Shown in pieces: positions 17,026 to 26,163 of a stretch of DNA of 64,000 bases. The stretch comes from Romboutsia hominis (GTDB lineage: Bacteria; Bacillota; Clostridia; Peptostreptococcales; Peptostreptococcaceae). The position numbers and the translations under genes were made by a program. The notes beneath the pieces are model-generated. The model did no database searches and was not told where the DNA came from. It saw only the letters and a program-made list of their open reading frames with translations. Every line of letters begins with the position of its first letter. Within the stretch, counting starts at the first letter, position 1. The stretch lies in assembly GCF_900002575.1 (NCBI RefSeq), contig NZ_LN650648.1:1240001-1304000 (forward strand). Direction: 5' to 3'.

Positions 17026-18162
17026 ATGGATAAAATAAAAGCAAAACTACAACAAATAAAAGAGAATAATCTTTATAGACAGATAAAATATTTAAATAAA
17101 CCACAAGATAAATATACAACTATAAATAACAAAAAAGTACTTTTAATGTCTTCTAATAATTATCTTGGGATTTGCAATAATGAAGAGGTTAAAAAAAGCG
17201 CAATAGAATCTATTAACAAATATGGATTAGGTTCTGGAGGTTCAAGATTAACTACAGGTAGCTATGATTTACACAAAAAATTAGAAGAAAAAATAGCAAA
17301 GTTTAAAGGGTATGAAGATGCAATAATATTTAATACTGGGTATATGGCAAATATAGGAGTAATCTCAGCTATATGTGATGAAGATTATTATATATTTAGT
17401 GATGAATTAAACCATGCATCTATAATAGATGGGTGTAGATTATCAAAAGGAAAAACTATAGTATATAAACATAATGATATTAAAGATTTAACTAACAAGA
17501 TAAATGAAATAAATCCAAAGCATGGGATAATAGTTACTGATAGTGTATTTAGTATGGATGGAGATATATGTAAACTAGATGAAATAGTTAAGATAGCTAA
17601 AAAACATAACCTTATATCTATAGTAGATGATGCACATGCTACAGGAGTAATAGGAAAAACTGGAAGAGGAAGTAGTGAGTATTTTAATATAAAACCAGAT
17701 ATAACAATAGGAACACTTTCTAAGGCAATAGGAAGTGAAGGAGGATTTGTATGTGCTAATAGTGATATTATTGATTATTTAATAAATAAATCAAGAAGCT
17801 TCATATTCTCAACAGCACTTTCTCCAGCAGTTATAGGAGCATCAATTAAAAGTTTTGAAATTATTGAAAATAATCCATACTTAGTTAAAAAACTAAAAGA
17901 AAATGTAGAATATCTATGTAAAGGTCTTAAGAATATTGGATTTGATATTAATAGAGAAACACCAATTATACCTATATTAATAGGAGATGAAAAAAAGGCA
18001 ATTAAAATAAGTGAAAGTTTACTAGAAGAAGGTATACATATACCAGCAATAAGATATCCAACAGTAAAAAAAGGAGAAGCTATACTTAGAGTTACACTAA
18101 TGGCAACTCATGATTTTTGTGATATAGATTTAGTAATAAATTCTATTAAAAAATTAATATAG
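17026..18162 (+). CDS. bioF: 8-amino-7-oxononanoate synthase
   Basis: 378 residues, PLP-dependent condensation of pimeloyl-CoA with alanine. Motifs: SSNNYLG (42-48), GSGGSRLTTG (69-78), H130-A-S in ELNHASIIDG, DDAHATGV (201-208) and PLP lysine K233 in TLSKAIGSEGG. AAGGAG lies 16 bases after the bioW stop. It could in principle be a glycine C-acetyltransferase, but the operon settles it. Confidence 0.95.
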   Translation: MDKIKAKLQQIKENNLYRQIKYLNKPQDKYTTINNKKVLLMSSNNYLGICNNEEVKKSAIESINKYGLGSGGSRLTTGSYDLHKKLEEKIAKFKGYEDAIIFNTGYMANIGVISAICDEDYYIFSDELNHASIIDGCRLSKGKTIVYKHNDIKDLTNKINEINPKHGIIVTDSVFSMDGDICKLDEIVKIAKKHNLISIVDDAHATGVIGKTGRGSSEYFNIKPDITIGTLSKAIGSEGGFVCANSDIIDYLINKSRSFIFSTALSPAVIGASIKSFEIIENNPYLVKKLKENVEYLCKGLKNIGFDINRETPIIPILIGDEKKAIKISESLLEEGIHIPAIRYPTVKKGEAILRVTLMATHDFCDIDLVINSIKKLI

Positions 18163-18217
18163 TAAGAAAAATAACTATGATATGTTATAATGGATTAAAA
18201 CGCCTAAGGAGGAAAAT

Positions 18218-19156
18218 ATGACAAATAGCCAAAACTTTAAGAGATATCTAAAAGAAAATGACTTAAAAGGATTAAAAACTATAAAAAAAGCAGAACTTCA
18301 CAATCATTGTGGCTTAGGTATGAAATTTGATAATATACATAGTTATACAAAAGGTAAAATAAAAAGACCTTCTAAAGATATGAAGGGAATAAAAGGATTA
18401 GATGATTTTATATTTAATGAATATATGAATCATATAAAAACTAAAGAAGATTTTCTATGGACAATAGAAGCAACTATTAAAGATGCTATAGATGATAATA
18501 TAGTAATACTTGAAGCTAGTGTAGACTGTCATGATATATTAAGATTTGAAAATGATAAAGATTTTTTTGATTGTATAGGAAGCTTAGTTGATAAGTACAA
18601 GGATAAAATAGATTTTAGACCAGAAATAGGTATAGCTAAAAGTATAAGTGATGAAAATCTTGAAAAACTAATACCTAAAATTATAGATAGTAAAGTGTTT
18701 AAGTCTATAGATTTATATGGAGATGAAGAAATAGTTGGATTTGATAGATATAAAATATACTATGATTATGCTAAAAAAAATGGACTAAAATTAAAAGTAC
18801 ATGCAGGAGAGTTTTTAGGTGCAGAAAATGTTAAAGAAGCTATAGAAATACTTAATATAGATGAACTTCAACATGGATTTAGAGCAGTTGAAAGTGATTA
18901 TGTATTGGACATGATAAAAGAAAGAAATATAAGATTAAATATATGCCCTACTAGTAATATATATCTAGGGGCAGTAGATGATATAAAAAATCATCCAGTT
19001 AGAAAAATATATGATAAAAATATAAATATAAGTATAAACACTGATGATTTAATAGTATTTGATTCCACTGTAAGTGAAGAGTATTTAGTGCTTTATAATA
19101 ATCATATATTTAATGAAGATGAACTTGATAAAATAAGAATAAATTCTTTAAGATAA
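18218..19156 (+). CDS. Adenosine deaminase family protein
   Basis: 312 residues. Metal-dependent amidohydrolase fold: HNH at 28-30 (ELHNHCGLG), HAGE at 195-198, QHGFRA (218-223, metal ligand H219), NICPTSN (241-247) and NTDD (274-277). These are the zinc and catalytic residues of adenosine/adenine deaminases. An AAGGAGG site and a TATAAT-like box (about 18186) stand upstream. The substrate may be adenosine or another purine. A terminator follows immediately. Confidence 0.85.
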   Translation: MTNSQNFKRYLKENDLKGLKTIKKAELHNHCGLGMKFDNIHSYTKGKIKRPSKDMKGIKGLDDFIFNEYMNHIKTKEDFLWTIEATIKDAIDDNIVILEASVDCHDILRFENDKDFFDCIGSLVDKYKDKIDFRPEIGIAKSISDENLEKLIPKIIDSKVFKSIDLYGDEEIVGFDRYKIYYDYAKKNGLKLKVHAGEFLGAENVKEAIEILNIDELQHGFRAVESDYVLDMIKERNIRLNICPTSNIYLGAVDDIKNHPVRKIYDKNINISINTDDLIVFDSTVSEEYLVLYNNHIFNEDELDKIRINSLR

Positions 19157-19180
19157 ATGCCATTTATATGGCATTTTTTT
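19155..19180 (+). terminator. Intrinsic terminator
   Basis: AAATGCCAT/ATGGCATTT stem, 4-base loop and eight T; it overlaps the stop codon of the deaminase gene. Confidence 0.92.
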
Positions 19181-19361
19181 TATAAATATTTAGAGTACAT
19201 TTATTATAAAGGTAGTTTTAATAAAAAAGCATAATTAAAATTACATTTTAGCAAAATAAAAAGTCTTTTATAAAAATTATAGTTTATTAACAAGTAAAAT
19301 ATTTGTATACTGAAATAGTAAGGTAAAATAATTAGAAATAGTAAAAGGATAGGGGAGTAAG

Positions 19362-20621
19362 ATGAAAAACTATAATAAAACTAAATGGGGTATATGGTCT
19401 GTACTTACATTTTCTTTTGTAATAGCTTATTTTCTAAGGTTATCTACGGCAGTTATATCTGATAATTTATCCTTAGAATTAGGATTTAGTAATATAGAAA
19501 TATCTAATATTGCATCATTTACTTTATATGCATATGCACTTATGCAAATACCAGGGGGAATACTTCTTGATAGATATGGACCTAGAAAAGTATGTAGTAT
19601 AGGTATGCTTATAGGTGGAATTGGTTCTATATTGTTTGGATTTATAGAAGGGATAAAAGTAGCCTATCTATCTAGAGTAATGATAGGTGCGGGAGTATCT
19701 GTAACTTTACTTTCTGTGTTAAAGTTTCAAGGAAGTTGGTTTAAAAAAGAAGAGTTTACATCAGCTACAGCTAAGTTTTCTTTTATAGGGTGCTTAGGTG
19801 GTGTATTTGCAACATTTCCATTAGTATTTCTAAATGATATTATAGGTTGGAGAAATTCTTTTATATTAATAGGTATTATAGGAGTTTTATGTGGGATAGT
19901 AATATATTTAGTAGTTAGAGATACCCCAAAAGAATATGGATTTAAAGTTGATATAGAAGTTATAGAAGAAGAAAAATTAAATTTACTTAAAGGATTAAAG
20001 TCTGTATTTAGAAATAAAGCGACTTGGTATAATTCTTTAATTATGTTTTCTATGGTTGGTATAACTACCGCATTTAGTAGTTTGTGGATAGTATCGTATA
20101 TTACAGATGTTTATGAAGTTAAAAAGAGTGTAGCAGCTTTTATTGCATCATTTTTGACTTATGGTCTTGTATTTGGTGCTTTATTTATGGATTATGTATT
20201 TGCTAGAATAAAAACTAATAAATTTAATGTTATAAAATTTGGCAACATAATAAATATATTCATATGGTCTTATATAATACTTATAAGTAATGTCAAGCCA
20301 CCTATTTTCACTCTTCCGATATTATTTTTTATAGTCGGAACTATAAATATGAGTCATATACAAGCATTTAATGATGTTCAATATAAAAATGAAGAAAAAT
20401 ACTCAGGATTATCTACTAGCGTTGTAAATACTTGTGAATTTATAGGTAGCGGTATAATAAATTTATTTATAGCTTTTACTATAGATATGAATGCTAGTAA
20501 TGTAGTACTTGGGTATAAAATAGGATTTGTGATATTTATAGCTATGAATATCATAGCTTTAATATCTGCTAACATGGGTATTAGAGAAGACAAAAAGGAT
20601 TTAGCTATAAAGGTAAATTAA
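19362..20621 (+). CDS. MFS transporter
   Basis: 419 residues, 12 predicted membrane segments. The loop between helices 2 and 3 reads GGILLDRYGPRK (about 64-75), the MFS signature, and the N-terminal YFLRLSTAVISDN resembles the organophosphate/nitrate/dipeptide MFS branches. A cytosolic loop follows segment 6 (DTPKEYGFKVDIEVIEEEK). The substrate cannot be told. Monocistronic, bounded by terminators. Confidence 0.85.
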   Translation: MKNYNKTKWGIWSVLTFSFVIAYFLRLSTAVISDNLSLELGFSNIEISNIASFTLYAYALMQIPGGILLDRYGPRKVCSIGMLIGGIGSILFGFIEGIKVAYLSRVMIGAGVSVTLLSVLKFQGSWFKKEEFTSATAKFSFIGCLGGVFATFPLVFLNDIIGWRNSFILIGIIGVLCGIVIYLVVRDTPKEYGFKVDIEVIEEEKLNLLKGLKSVFRNKATWYNSLIMFSMVGITTAFSSLWIVSYITDVYEVKKSVAAFIASFLTYGLVFGALFMDYVFARIKTNKFNVIKFGNIINIFIWSYIILISNVKPPIFTLPILFFIVGTINMSHIQAFNDVQYKNEEKYSGLSTSVVNTCEFIGSGIINLFIAFTIDMNASNVVLGYKIGFVIFIAMNIIALISANMGIREDKKDLAIKVN

Positions 20622-20637
20622 TATTTAATTAAACAAA

Positions 20638-20685
20638 AACACTAATGTATAGGTAATTATAAATTCTTATACATTGGTGTTTTTT
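20638..20685 (+). terminator. Intrinsic terminator
   Basis: Fourteen-base-pair stem (one G-U pair) around a 16-base loop, followed by TTTT. Confidence 0.85.
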
Positions 20686-20787
20686 ATTATATTAAAAATA
20701 ATAACTTTATACATTTATTAGATAGTATAGGAATATTGTTTAATAAATAGAAACTTCTCTATTTAATAAAATTATGGAGTTGGTATA

Positions 20788-22134
20788 ATGTTTGAATTAT
20801 TTGAAAGTTTTACTAATTGGCTATGGACATATCCTGTTTTAGTTATATTAGTAGGTGGTGGTATAGTAATGACTTTCACGCTTAAGTTTTTTCAATTTAC
20901 TAAGTTACCATTTATACTAAAACAGACTTTCGGGAAGATGTTCGCTAAAACTGATGGTGATGGGACTATAAGTCCATTTCAAGCAGCGACTTCAGCGCTT
21001 GCATCTACTATAGGAGCATCAAACATAATAGGAGTTCCACTTGCGGTAGCTACTGGAGGCCCTGGAGCTATTTTTTGGATGTGGCTTATAGCATTATTTG
21101 GATGCGCCCTTAAGTACTCAGAAATAATACTTGGTATAAAGTATAGGGTGAAAAATGAAGAAGGAGAGTATGTAGGTGGACCAATGTATTATATAAGAGA
21201 TGGATTAAAATTGCCTTGGCTTGGTAGTTTATTTGCATTTTTCTTAATGATAGAAATAGCTCCTTCAATAGCAACGCAATCAGCATCTTTTGTTCAAAGT
21301 GCAGAAACTATAAATATAGCACCTATTGTATCTGGAATATTATTAGTTGCATTTGTAGGTTTTGTAGTATATGGTGGTATAAAAAGAATAGGAAAGATAA
21401 CAGAAAAGTTAGTTCCTATAATGGCATGTCTATACATAGTTATGGCTTTAATAGTTATTGGTCTTAATTTTACTGAAATACCTAGAGCATTTATGCTAAT
21501 AATAGAGAGTGCTTTTACACCTGTAGCAGCCTTTGGTGGATTCGCGGGTTCAGCAGTAGCATCTACCATAAAAGCAGGAGCAGCAAGAGGAGCTTATTCA
21601 AATGAAGCTGGTATGGGTACATCTACTATAGCACATAGTGCAGCAATAACTGACCATCCTGCAAGACAAGGTTTATGGGGAGTATTTGAAATAATAGTAG
21701 CTACATTAATAATATGTACTATGTCAGGATTTTTAGTATTAACAACAGATATATGGACGCAAGTTGGTGCTAGTAAGGCAGCAGCTATGCCAGCTATGGC
21801 AATGCAAACTGTATTTGGAAGTAGTTTTGGTGGAGGAATGTTAACTATTTGTATGCTTTTATTTGTATTCTCAACTATGATAGTAATAATATTTTACGGA
21901 GAAAAACAAGCTGAATATTTATTTGGAAGTAAGTTTGCTAAGGTTATGAGAATAGTTTACTTGGCATTTATAATGGTAGGTGCTTTAGTAGATTTAAGAA
22001 GTGTAATTGTATTATTAGATTTTACTTTAGCTGGAGTAATAGTTACTAATATGATAGGAGTTTTACTACTTAGAAAAGAAGTTAAAAAAGAGTCTGATAG
22101 CTTTTTTAACAATAAAGAGTTAATGAATAAATAG
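20788..22134 (+). CDS. Alanine/glycine:cation symporter (AGCS family)
   Basis: 448 residues with about 11 membrane segments. Family motifs: FQAATSALASTIGASNIIGV (about 65-84), GGPGAIFWMW, EGEYVGGPMYYI, and GAARGAYSNEAGMGTSTIAHS (268-288). It brings in small neutral amino acids with sodium. The unusual N in GASNIIGV (often GTGNI) may slightly alter substrate choice. Only a weak ribosome site (GGAG) precedes the ATG. Likely feeds amino-acid fermentation together with the neighbouring RocB-like gene. Confidence 0.93.
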   Translation: MFELFESFTNWLWTYPVLVILVGGGIVMTFTLKFFQFTKLPFILKQTFGKMFAKTDGDGTISPFQAATSALASTIGASNIIGVPLAVATGGPGAIFWMWLIALFGCALKYSEIILGIKYRVKNEEGEYVGGPMYYIRDGLKLPWLGSLFAFFLMIEIAPSIATQSASFVQSAETINIAPIVSGILLVAFVGFVVYGGIKRIGKITEKLVPIMACLYIVMALIVIGLNFTEIPRAFMLIIESAFTPVAAFGGFAGSAVASTIKAGAARGAYSNEAGMGTSTIAHSAAITDHPARQGLWGVFEIIVATLIICTMSGFLVLTTDIWTQVGASKAAAMPAMAMQTVFGSSFGGGMLTICMLLFVFSTMIVIIFYGEKQAEYLFGSKFAKVMRIVYLAFIMVGALVDLRSVIVLLDFTLAGVIVTNMIGVLLLRKEVKKESDSFFNNKELMNK

Positions 22135-22227
22135 TTATTATAAATAAGTTTAGATTAAATGTTATTAACTGATTTATTTTTAAATGCATTACTATAATTT
22201 TTATATATAAAATTAGGGGGAATTTTT

Positions 22228-23880
22228 ATGTGGTTAAACAGTGAAGAACTTAAAAGTTTGGCTATTGAGTTAGTAGGTCAAAATAGTGTATCAGGAACTA
22301 ATAACGAAGAAAATATGGCAAAGTTAGTTTATAAAAAATTATCAGAACTAGACTATTACAAAGAAAATCCAAATCACCTATATTTAGTTCCTTTAAATGA
22401 TAATTTAAATAGATATTTTGTGTGTGCACTTATGAAATCTAAAAAGCCGACTAAAAAAACATTACTTACAGTAGCGCATATGGATACAGTAGGAATAGAA
22501 GATGCAGGTAATTTAAAGGAATATATATTAAAACCATATGAGTATACTAAACGATTAAGAGATAATATAGATAATCTAGATGAAGATTCTAAAAAAGATT
22601 TATTATCTGGAGAATGGTTATTTGGTAGAGGTATAATGGATATGAAGACAGGTCTTTCTATACAAATGTCTTTAATAGAGTATTTTAGCAAATTAGAAGA
22701 CTTTGAAGGAAATATAATGTTGCTTGCTGTACCAGATGAAGAAACAAATTCAGAAGGTGCAATAAATGCCATTCCTTTTGCTAATAAAATATTAGAAAAA
22801 GAAAATTTAGAAGCTATAACAGTACTTAATTGTGAACCAGATTTTGCATCTTATCCAGGTGATGACAATAAATATATATATCTAGGAACTTGCGGTAAAC
22901 TACTTCCAGGTTTTTATGTAGTAGGAAAAGAAACTCATGTTGGAGAAAGTTTATCTGGAATAAATGCTAACTTAATAGCTAGTGAGCTTATAAGTAGATT
23001 AGATGTAAATACAGAATTTTGTGAAGACGTAAGCGGTGAAGTTACTATGCCTCCAACTTGTCTAAAATATAAAGACACTAAGGATTTATATAATGTCCAA
23101 ACCCCAATATCTTCTATAATATATTATAATTTACAAACATTCAAAATGAATCCTAAAGAAGCCATAGATAAATTTAGGTATGTGTGTGAAGAATCTATAA
23201 ATGAAGCTTATAATAAAGTTAAGAAATATCAAGAAATATACAAAAATAAAAGTAATTTGCCAGTAAAAGACATGGATTTAGATGTTAAAGTTCTTACTTT
23301 TGATGAATTTTATAGTCAAGTATTAAAAGATAATGGTGAGGATTTTAAAAGTCACTTAGACGAAATGATAAATATATGGATAGAAGATGAAACTTTAGAT
23401 GAGAGAGATGTTAGTACAAATATTGTTAAAGAGGTTCATAAGTTTTCAAAAGATAGAAATCCTATGATAATAATATTCTTTGCACCACCATACTATCCGC
23501 ATGTAGGACTTGATGAGAGCAGAGAATTTGATAAAAAGCTTATCAAAGTAGCTGATAAAATAATAGAAAAAGGCAAGAGAGAGTATAACGTAGATATTAA
23601 AAAACAAAAATACTTCCAAGGATTATCTGATTTAAGTTATTTTGCACTACAAGATGCAGATGATGTTATAGACTTTTTAAAACCTAATATGCCTTCACTT
23701 GGGTACAAATATAAGTTACCACTAGAAGATATTAAAAAATTAAATCTTCCTGTTATAAACTATGGACCTCATGGAAGAGATCCTCATAAGTTTACTGAAA
23801 GAATATTAGTAGACTATTCTTATGAGGTAGCTCCAAAACTTATAAGAGATCTAGTTTATGAGATATTTAATATAAAATAA
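22228..23880 (+). CDS. rocB: RocB-like M20 family peptidase (arginine utilisation type)
   Basis: 550 residues. M20 metallopeptidase domain: HMDTVG (84-89), GRGIMDMKTG (about 134-143), DEE in VPDEETNSEGA (about 168-178). The long C-terminal part with FFAPPYYPHVG and NYGPHGRDPHKFTERI matches RocB proteins of Bacillus and clostridia. RocB is tied to arginine degradation by genetics; its reaction is not established. AGGGGGA upstream. Confidence 0.88.
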   Translation: MWLNSEELKSLAIELVGQNSVSGTNNEENMAKLVYKKLSELDYYKENPNHLYLVPLNDNLNRYFVCALMKSKKPTKKTLLTVAHMDTVGIEDAGNLKEYILKPYEYTKRLRDNIDNLDEDSKKDLLSGEWLFGRGIMDMKTGLSIQMSLIEYFSKLEDFEGNIMLLAVPDEETNSEGAINAIPFANKILEKENLEAITVLNCEPDFASYPGDDNKYIYLGTCGKLLPGFYVVGKETHVGESLSGINANLIASELISRLDVNTEFCEDVSGEVTMPPTCLKYKDTKDLYNVQTPISSIIYYNLQTFKMNPKEAIDKFRYVCEESINEAYNKVKKYQEIYKNKSNLPVKDMDLDVKVLTFDEFYSQVLKDNGEDFKSHLDEMINIWIEDETLDERDVSTNIVKEVHKFSKDRNPMIIIFFAPPYYPHVGLDESREFDKKLIKVADKIIEKGKREYNVDIKKQKYFQGLSDLSYFALQDADDVIDFLKPNMPSLGYKYKLPLEDIKKLNLPVINYGPHGRDPHKFTERILVDYSYEVAPKLIRDLVYEIFNIK

Positions 23881-23894
23881 AACAATAGAAATAT

Positions 23895-23927
23895 AAAAAG
23901 CTATCTATTAATGATAGCTTTTTATAT
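23895..23927 (+). terminator. Intrinsic terminator
   Basis: AAAAAGCTATC/GATAGCTTTTT, 7-base loop, directly after rocB. Confidence 0.9.
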
Positions 23928-24027
23928 AAGCAAATTTATATATAGATGTAATATAAATTTGTTTATATAATTTTAAATTGTAGTAGAATATTAAATATAG
24001 ACAAATAAAAAATGAGGAGCACATGGT

Positions 24028-24711
24028 ATGGACAAAAGAAAAAAAATTATAATAAGCACCATAGTAGGAGTTTTAATCATAAGTGGCTTTTTTATATTTA
24101 ATAAGAAAGAAGAAAAAGAAGTTACTATAACCCCTACTAAAAAAGAAGAAAATGTATCAAATAAAACAGAAAGCATAGAATTTTTAGAGGCAGTGGCTGG
24201 AATTAAAGCAAATAACGTAGAGATAATAAAAAATCCAGTAGGTATAAAAGGTGAATTTATAGTACCTAAAGAAGCTATTTTAAATGGAGTTAATTATTTT
24301 CTAGAAAAAACTAAAAATAATAAAATAAATAAATTAAGTATAAATATAGAAGATGGATATATAAAAGCAAGAGTAAATTATGAAATAATGAAAAATATAA
24401 CCACTCCAATAGAAGTTAAAGTTATACCATCTTTAAATAAGGATAAAGATTTAGTATTAAATATAGAAGAAGTAAAATTACTTGATTTAAAGATAGCTAA
24501 TTTTATAGTAGATATGGGATTAAATAGTTTTATAAAAGATTGGTTCCCAAAGGAAAAAGGTATATTAGTAGATTTTAATGAAGGAAATGTGATAGTACAT
24601 AAAGAAAATTTCAAAGATATAAAATTAGAAAAGATTAAATTAAACTCTAAAGGACTTAATATTGATATGATAATAAACTTAGAAAATATAATGCTAAAAG
24701 AGTCAAAATAA
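24028..24711 (+). CDS. Membrane-anchored hypothetical protein
   Basis: 227 residues. One N-terminal membrane segment (IIISTIVGVLIISGFFIF, about 7-24) behind KRKK, then a charged linker and a beta-rich extracellular domain (about 50-225). The architecture resembles YpmS/DUF2140-type or LmeA-like lipid-binding proteins, but I see no decisive motif. GAGGAG precedes the start. The next gene begins 45 bases later in the same direction. Confidence 0.7.
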   Translation: MDKRKKIIISTIVGVLIISGFFIFNKKEEKEVTITPTKKEENVSNKTESIEFLEAVAGIKANNVEIIKNPVGIKGEFIVPKEAILNGVNYFLEKTKNNKINKLSINIEDGYIKARVNYEIMKNITTPIEVKVIPSLNKDKDLVLNIEEVKLLDLKIANFIVDMGLNSFIKDWFPKEKGILVDFNEGNVIVHKENFKDIKLEKIKLNSKGLNIDMIINLENIMLKESK

Positions 24712-24756
24712 AGCTTTGTATTAGGGTTATATGAGTTATAAAAAGGAGGCGATTAT

Positions 24757-25524
24757 TTGTATAAACAAGGGGCAGTAATTTATTTTTCAGGAACAGGAAA
24801 TACAGAGTACGTAGCAAAATTATTTAAGGAAAATTTTGAGTTAAGAAATATAAGTATAGATCTTATAGATATACAAAAGCATAATAAATTAGATAGAGAG
24901 TATGATTTTTATATATTTGGTGGACCAATACATGCTGATATGATACCTGATATTTTAATAGACTGGATAAAAAATATAAAAGATACAAATAAAAAATGTA
25001 TAATATATTCAACACTTGCAGATAAAGAAGACAAACAAGGAAGAAAATATCTTGGTAAAGTAGTTAGTAAAAAAGGATTTGAAGTATTAGTGGATGAAGC
25101 TATTTCTATGCCAAATAATTACTATGTAGCTTTCTTTAAAAGAGATAGTGAAGAAGAAATAAAACAAAGCATAGTAAATGCAAAACCAAAGGTAGAGGCT
25201 ATAGTAAATAAGTTTTTAGAAGAAAATTTAAAAATTATAAATTATAGTAAAAAGGTATTTAGCAGTAAAATAGTTTATGATATGTTTTTATTGTATACTA
25301 AAAAATTTCCTAAAAAGAAATTTTCATTGGATAAAGATAAGTGTATAGACTGTAATATATGTGAAAAAAATTGTCCTACTAATAATATATCTATGAATAA
25401 TAAGCAATTGACATTTAAAAATCAGTGTATAGGATGTTTAAAGTGTATACATAGATGTCCTACTAATGCTATTTTATACAAAAAACAAAACTTTAAACAA
25501 TACAATATAAACAAATATATGTAA
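24757..25524 (+). CDS. EFR1-type flavodoxin/ferredoxin protein
   Basis: 255 residues from a TTG start with AAAGGAGG upstream. N-terminal flavodoxin domain with FMN-binding FSGTGNTEYVAK (about 9-20) and FGGPIHADMIPD; C-terminal two [4Fe-4S] clusters CIDCNICEKNCPTN and CIGCLKCIHRCPTN (about 196-240). Such EFRO proteins shuttle electrons between flavin and iron-sulfur partners; the partner is unknown here. Confidence 0.88.
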   Translation: MYKQGAVIYFSGTGNTEYVAKLFKENFELRNISIDLIDIQKHNKLDREYDFYIFGGPIHADMIPDILIDWIKNIKDTNKKCIIYSTLADKEDKQGRKYLGKVVSKKGFEVLVDEAISMPNNYYVAFFKRDSEEEIKQSIVNAKPKVEAIVNKFLEENLKIINYSKKVFSSKIVYDMFLLYTKKFPKKKFSLDKDKCIDCNICEKNCPTNNISMNNKQLTFKNQCIGCLKCIHRCPTNAILYKKQNFKQYNINKYM

Positions 25525-25527
25525 AAT

Positions 25528-25566
25528 AAAAGATATAGAAGCTAGCAAAAGCCTCTATATCTTTTT
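25528..25566 (+). terminator. Intrinsic terminator
   Basis: AAAGATATAGA-type stem with one mismatch, 7-base loop, then a long T-run. Confidence 0.85.
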
Positions 25567-26060
25567 TTATATATCACTTATACTTTTAACCTTTTAACTA
25601 TTTTCAGTGGTTTAATATATAATAAAAATATTGAGTAATTCTAAATTGAACTTTATATTTTTAAAGAAGAAAACAATTGCAAATTTATAGTTAAAAGTTT
25701 ATCAATTTAGAAATGAAGTAATCACAGTAATAAAAATAAAAGAAAAATTATTTTTTTAAAATCTTCTTATTAATCTTTCGTTTGAATAAAATTTAATCAA
25801 TTATTCAAAAAAATCAAAAATTGAAAAGTTATTAAAAATAATTAATGAATTAAATGATTAAATGATTTGAAAATACTAGTATCAAAATAAAGTAAACACA
25901 TTGAAAAATGTAGTATTAGTATATGTTAATTTTGAAAAGGCAAATACTTATGCAAAGAAAAAAATATATAAAAATGAAAATTAAAATTAATAAAAAATCA
26001 ATTTTTAGAAAAATAAAATAAGTTACAAAATAGAAAATATTGTGAAAACACTGCAGAGTA
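25567..26060. other. Long A/T-rich gap upstream of the antiporter gene
   Basis: About 490 bases without open frames or recognisable RNA structure. The extreme A/T content could act as an UP-element or curved region for the promoter at 26061. Confidence 0.4.
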
Positions 26061-26090
26061 TTGTCGAAATAGCTTGTCGAATGTTATAAT
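26061..26090 (+). promoter_or_regulatory. Promoter of the YjeM-like gene, with a direct repeat
   Basis: TTGTCG (26061-26066), 18-base spacer, TATAAT (26085-26090), about 73 bases before the ATG. TTGTCGAA occurs twice, at 26061 and 26074, on a 13-base period across the spacer, a possible regulator site. Confidence 0.6.
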
Positions 26091-26163
26091 TTTATCATCC
26101 CTTAAGTAATACAGATGAAATTACAAAAGGAATAATCAAAAATAAATATTATGAGGTGCAAAA

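Noticed and set aside
24023-24030. ATG at 24023 as an alternative start of the membrane-anchored protein
   Set aside because: It is in a different frame and stops early; ATG 24028 matches the long frame.
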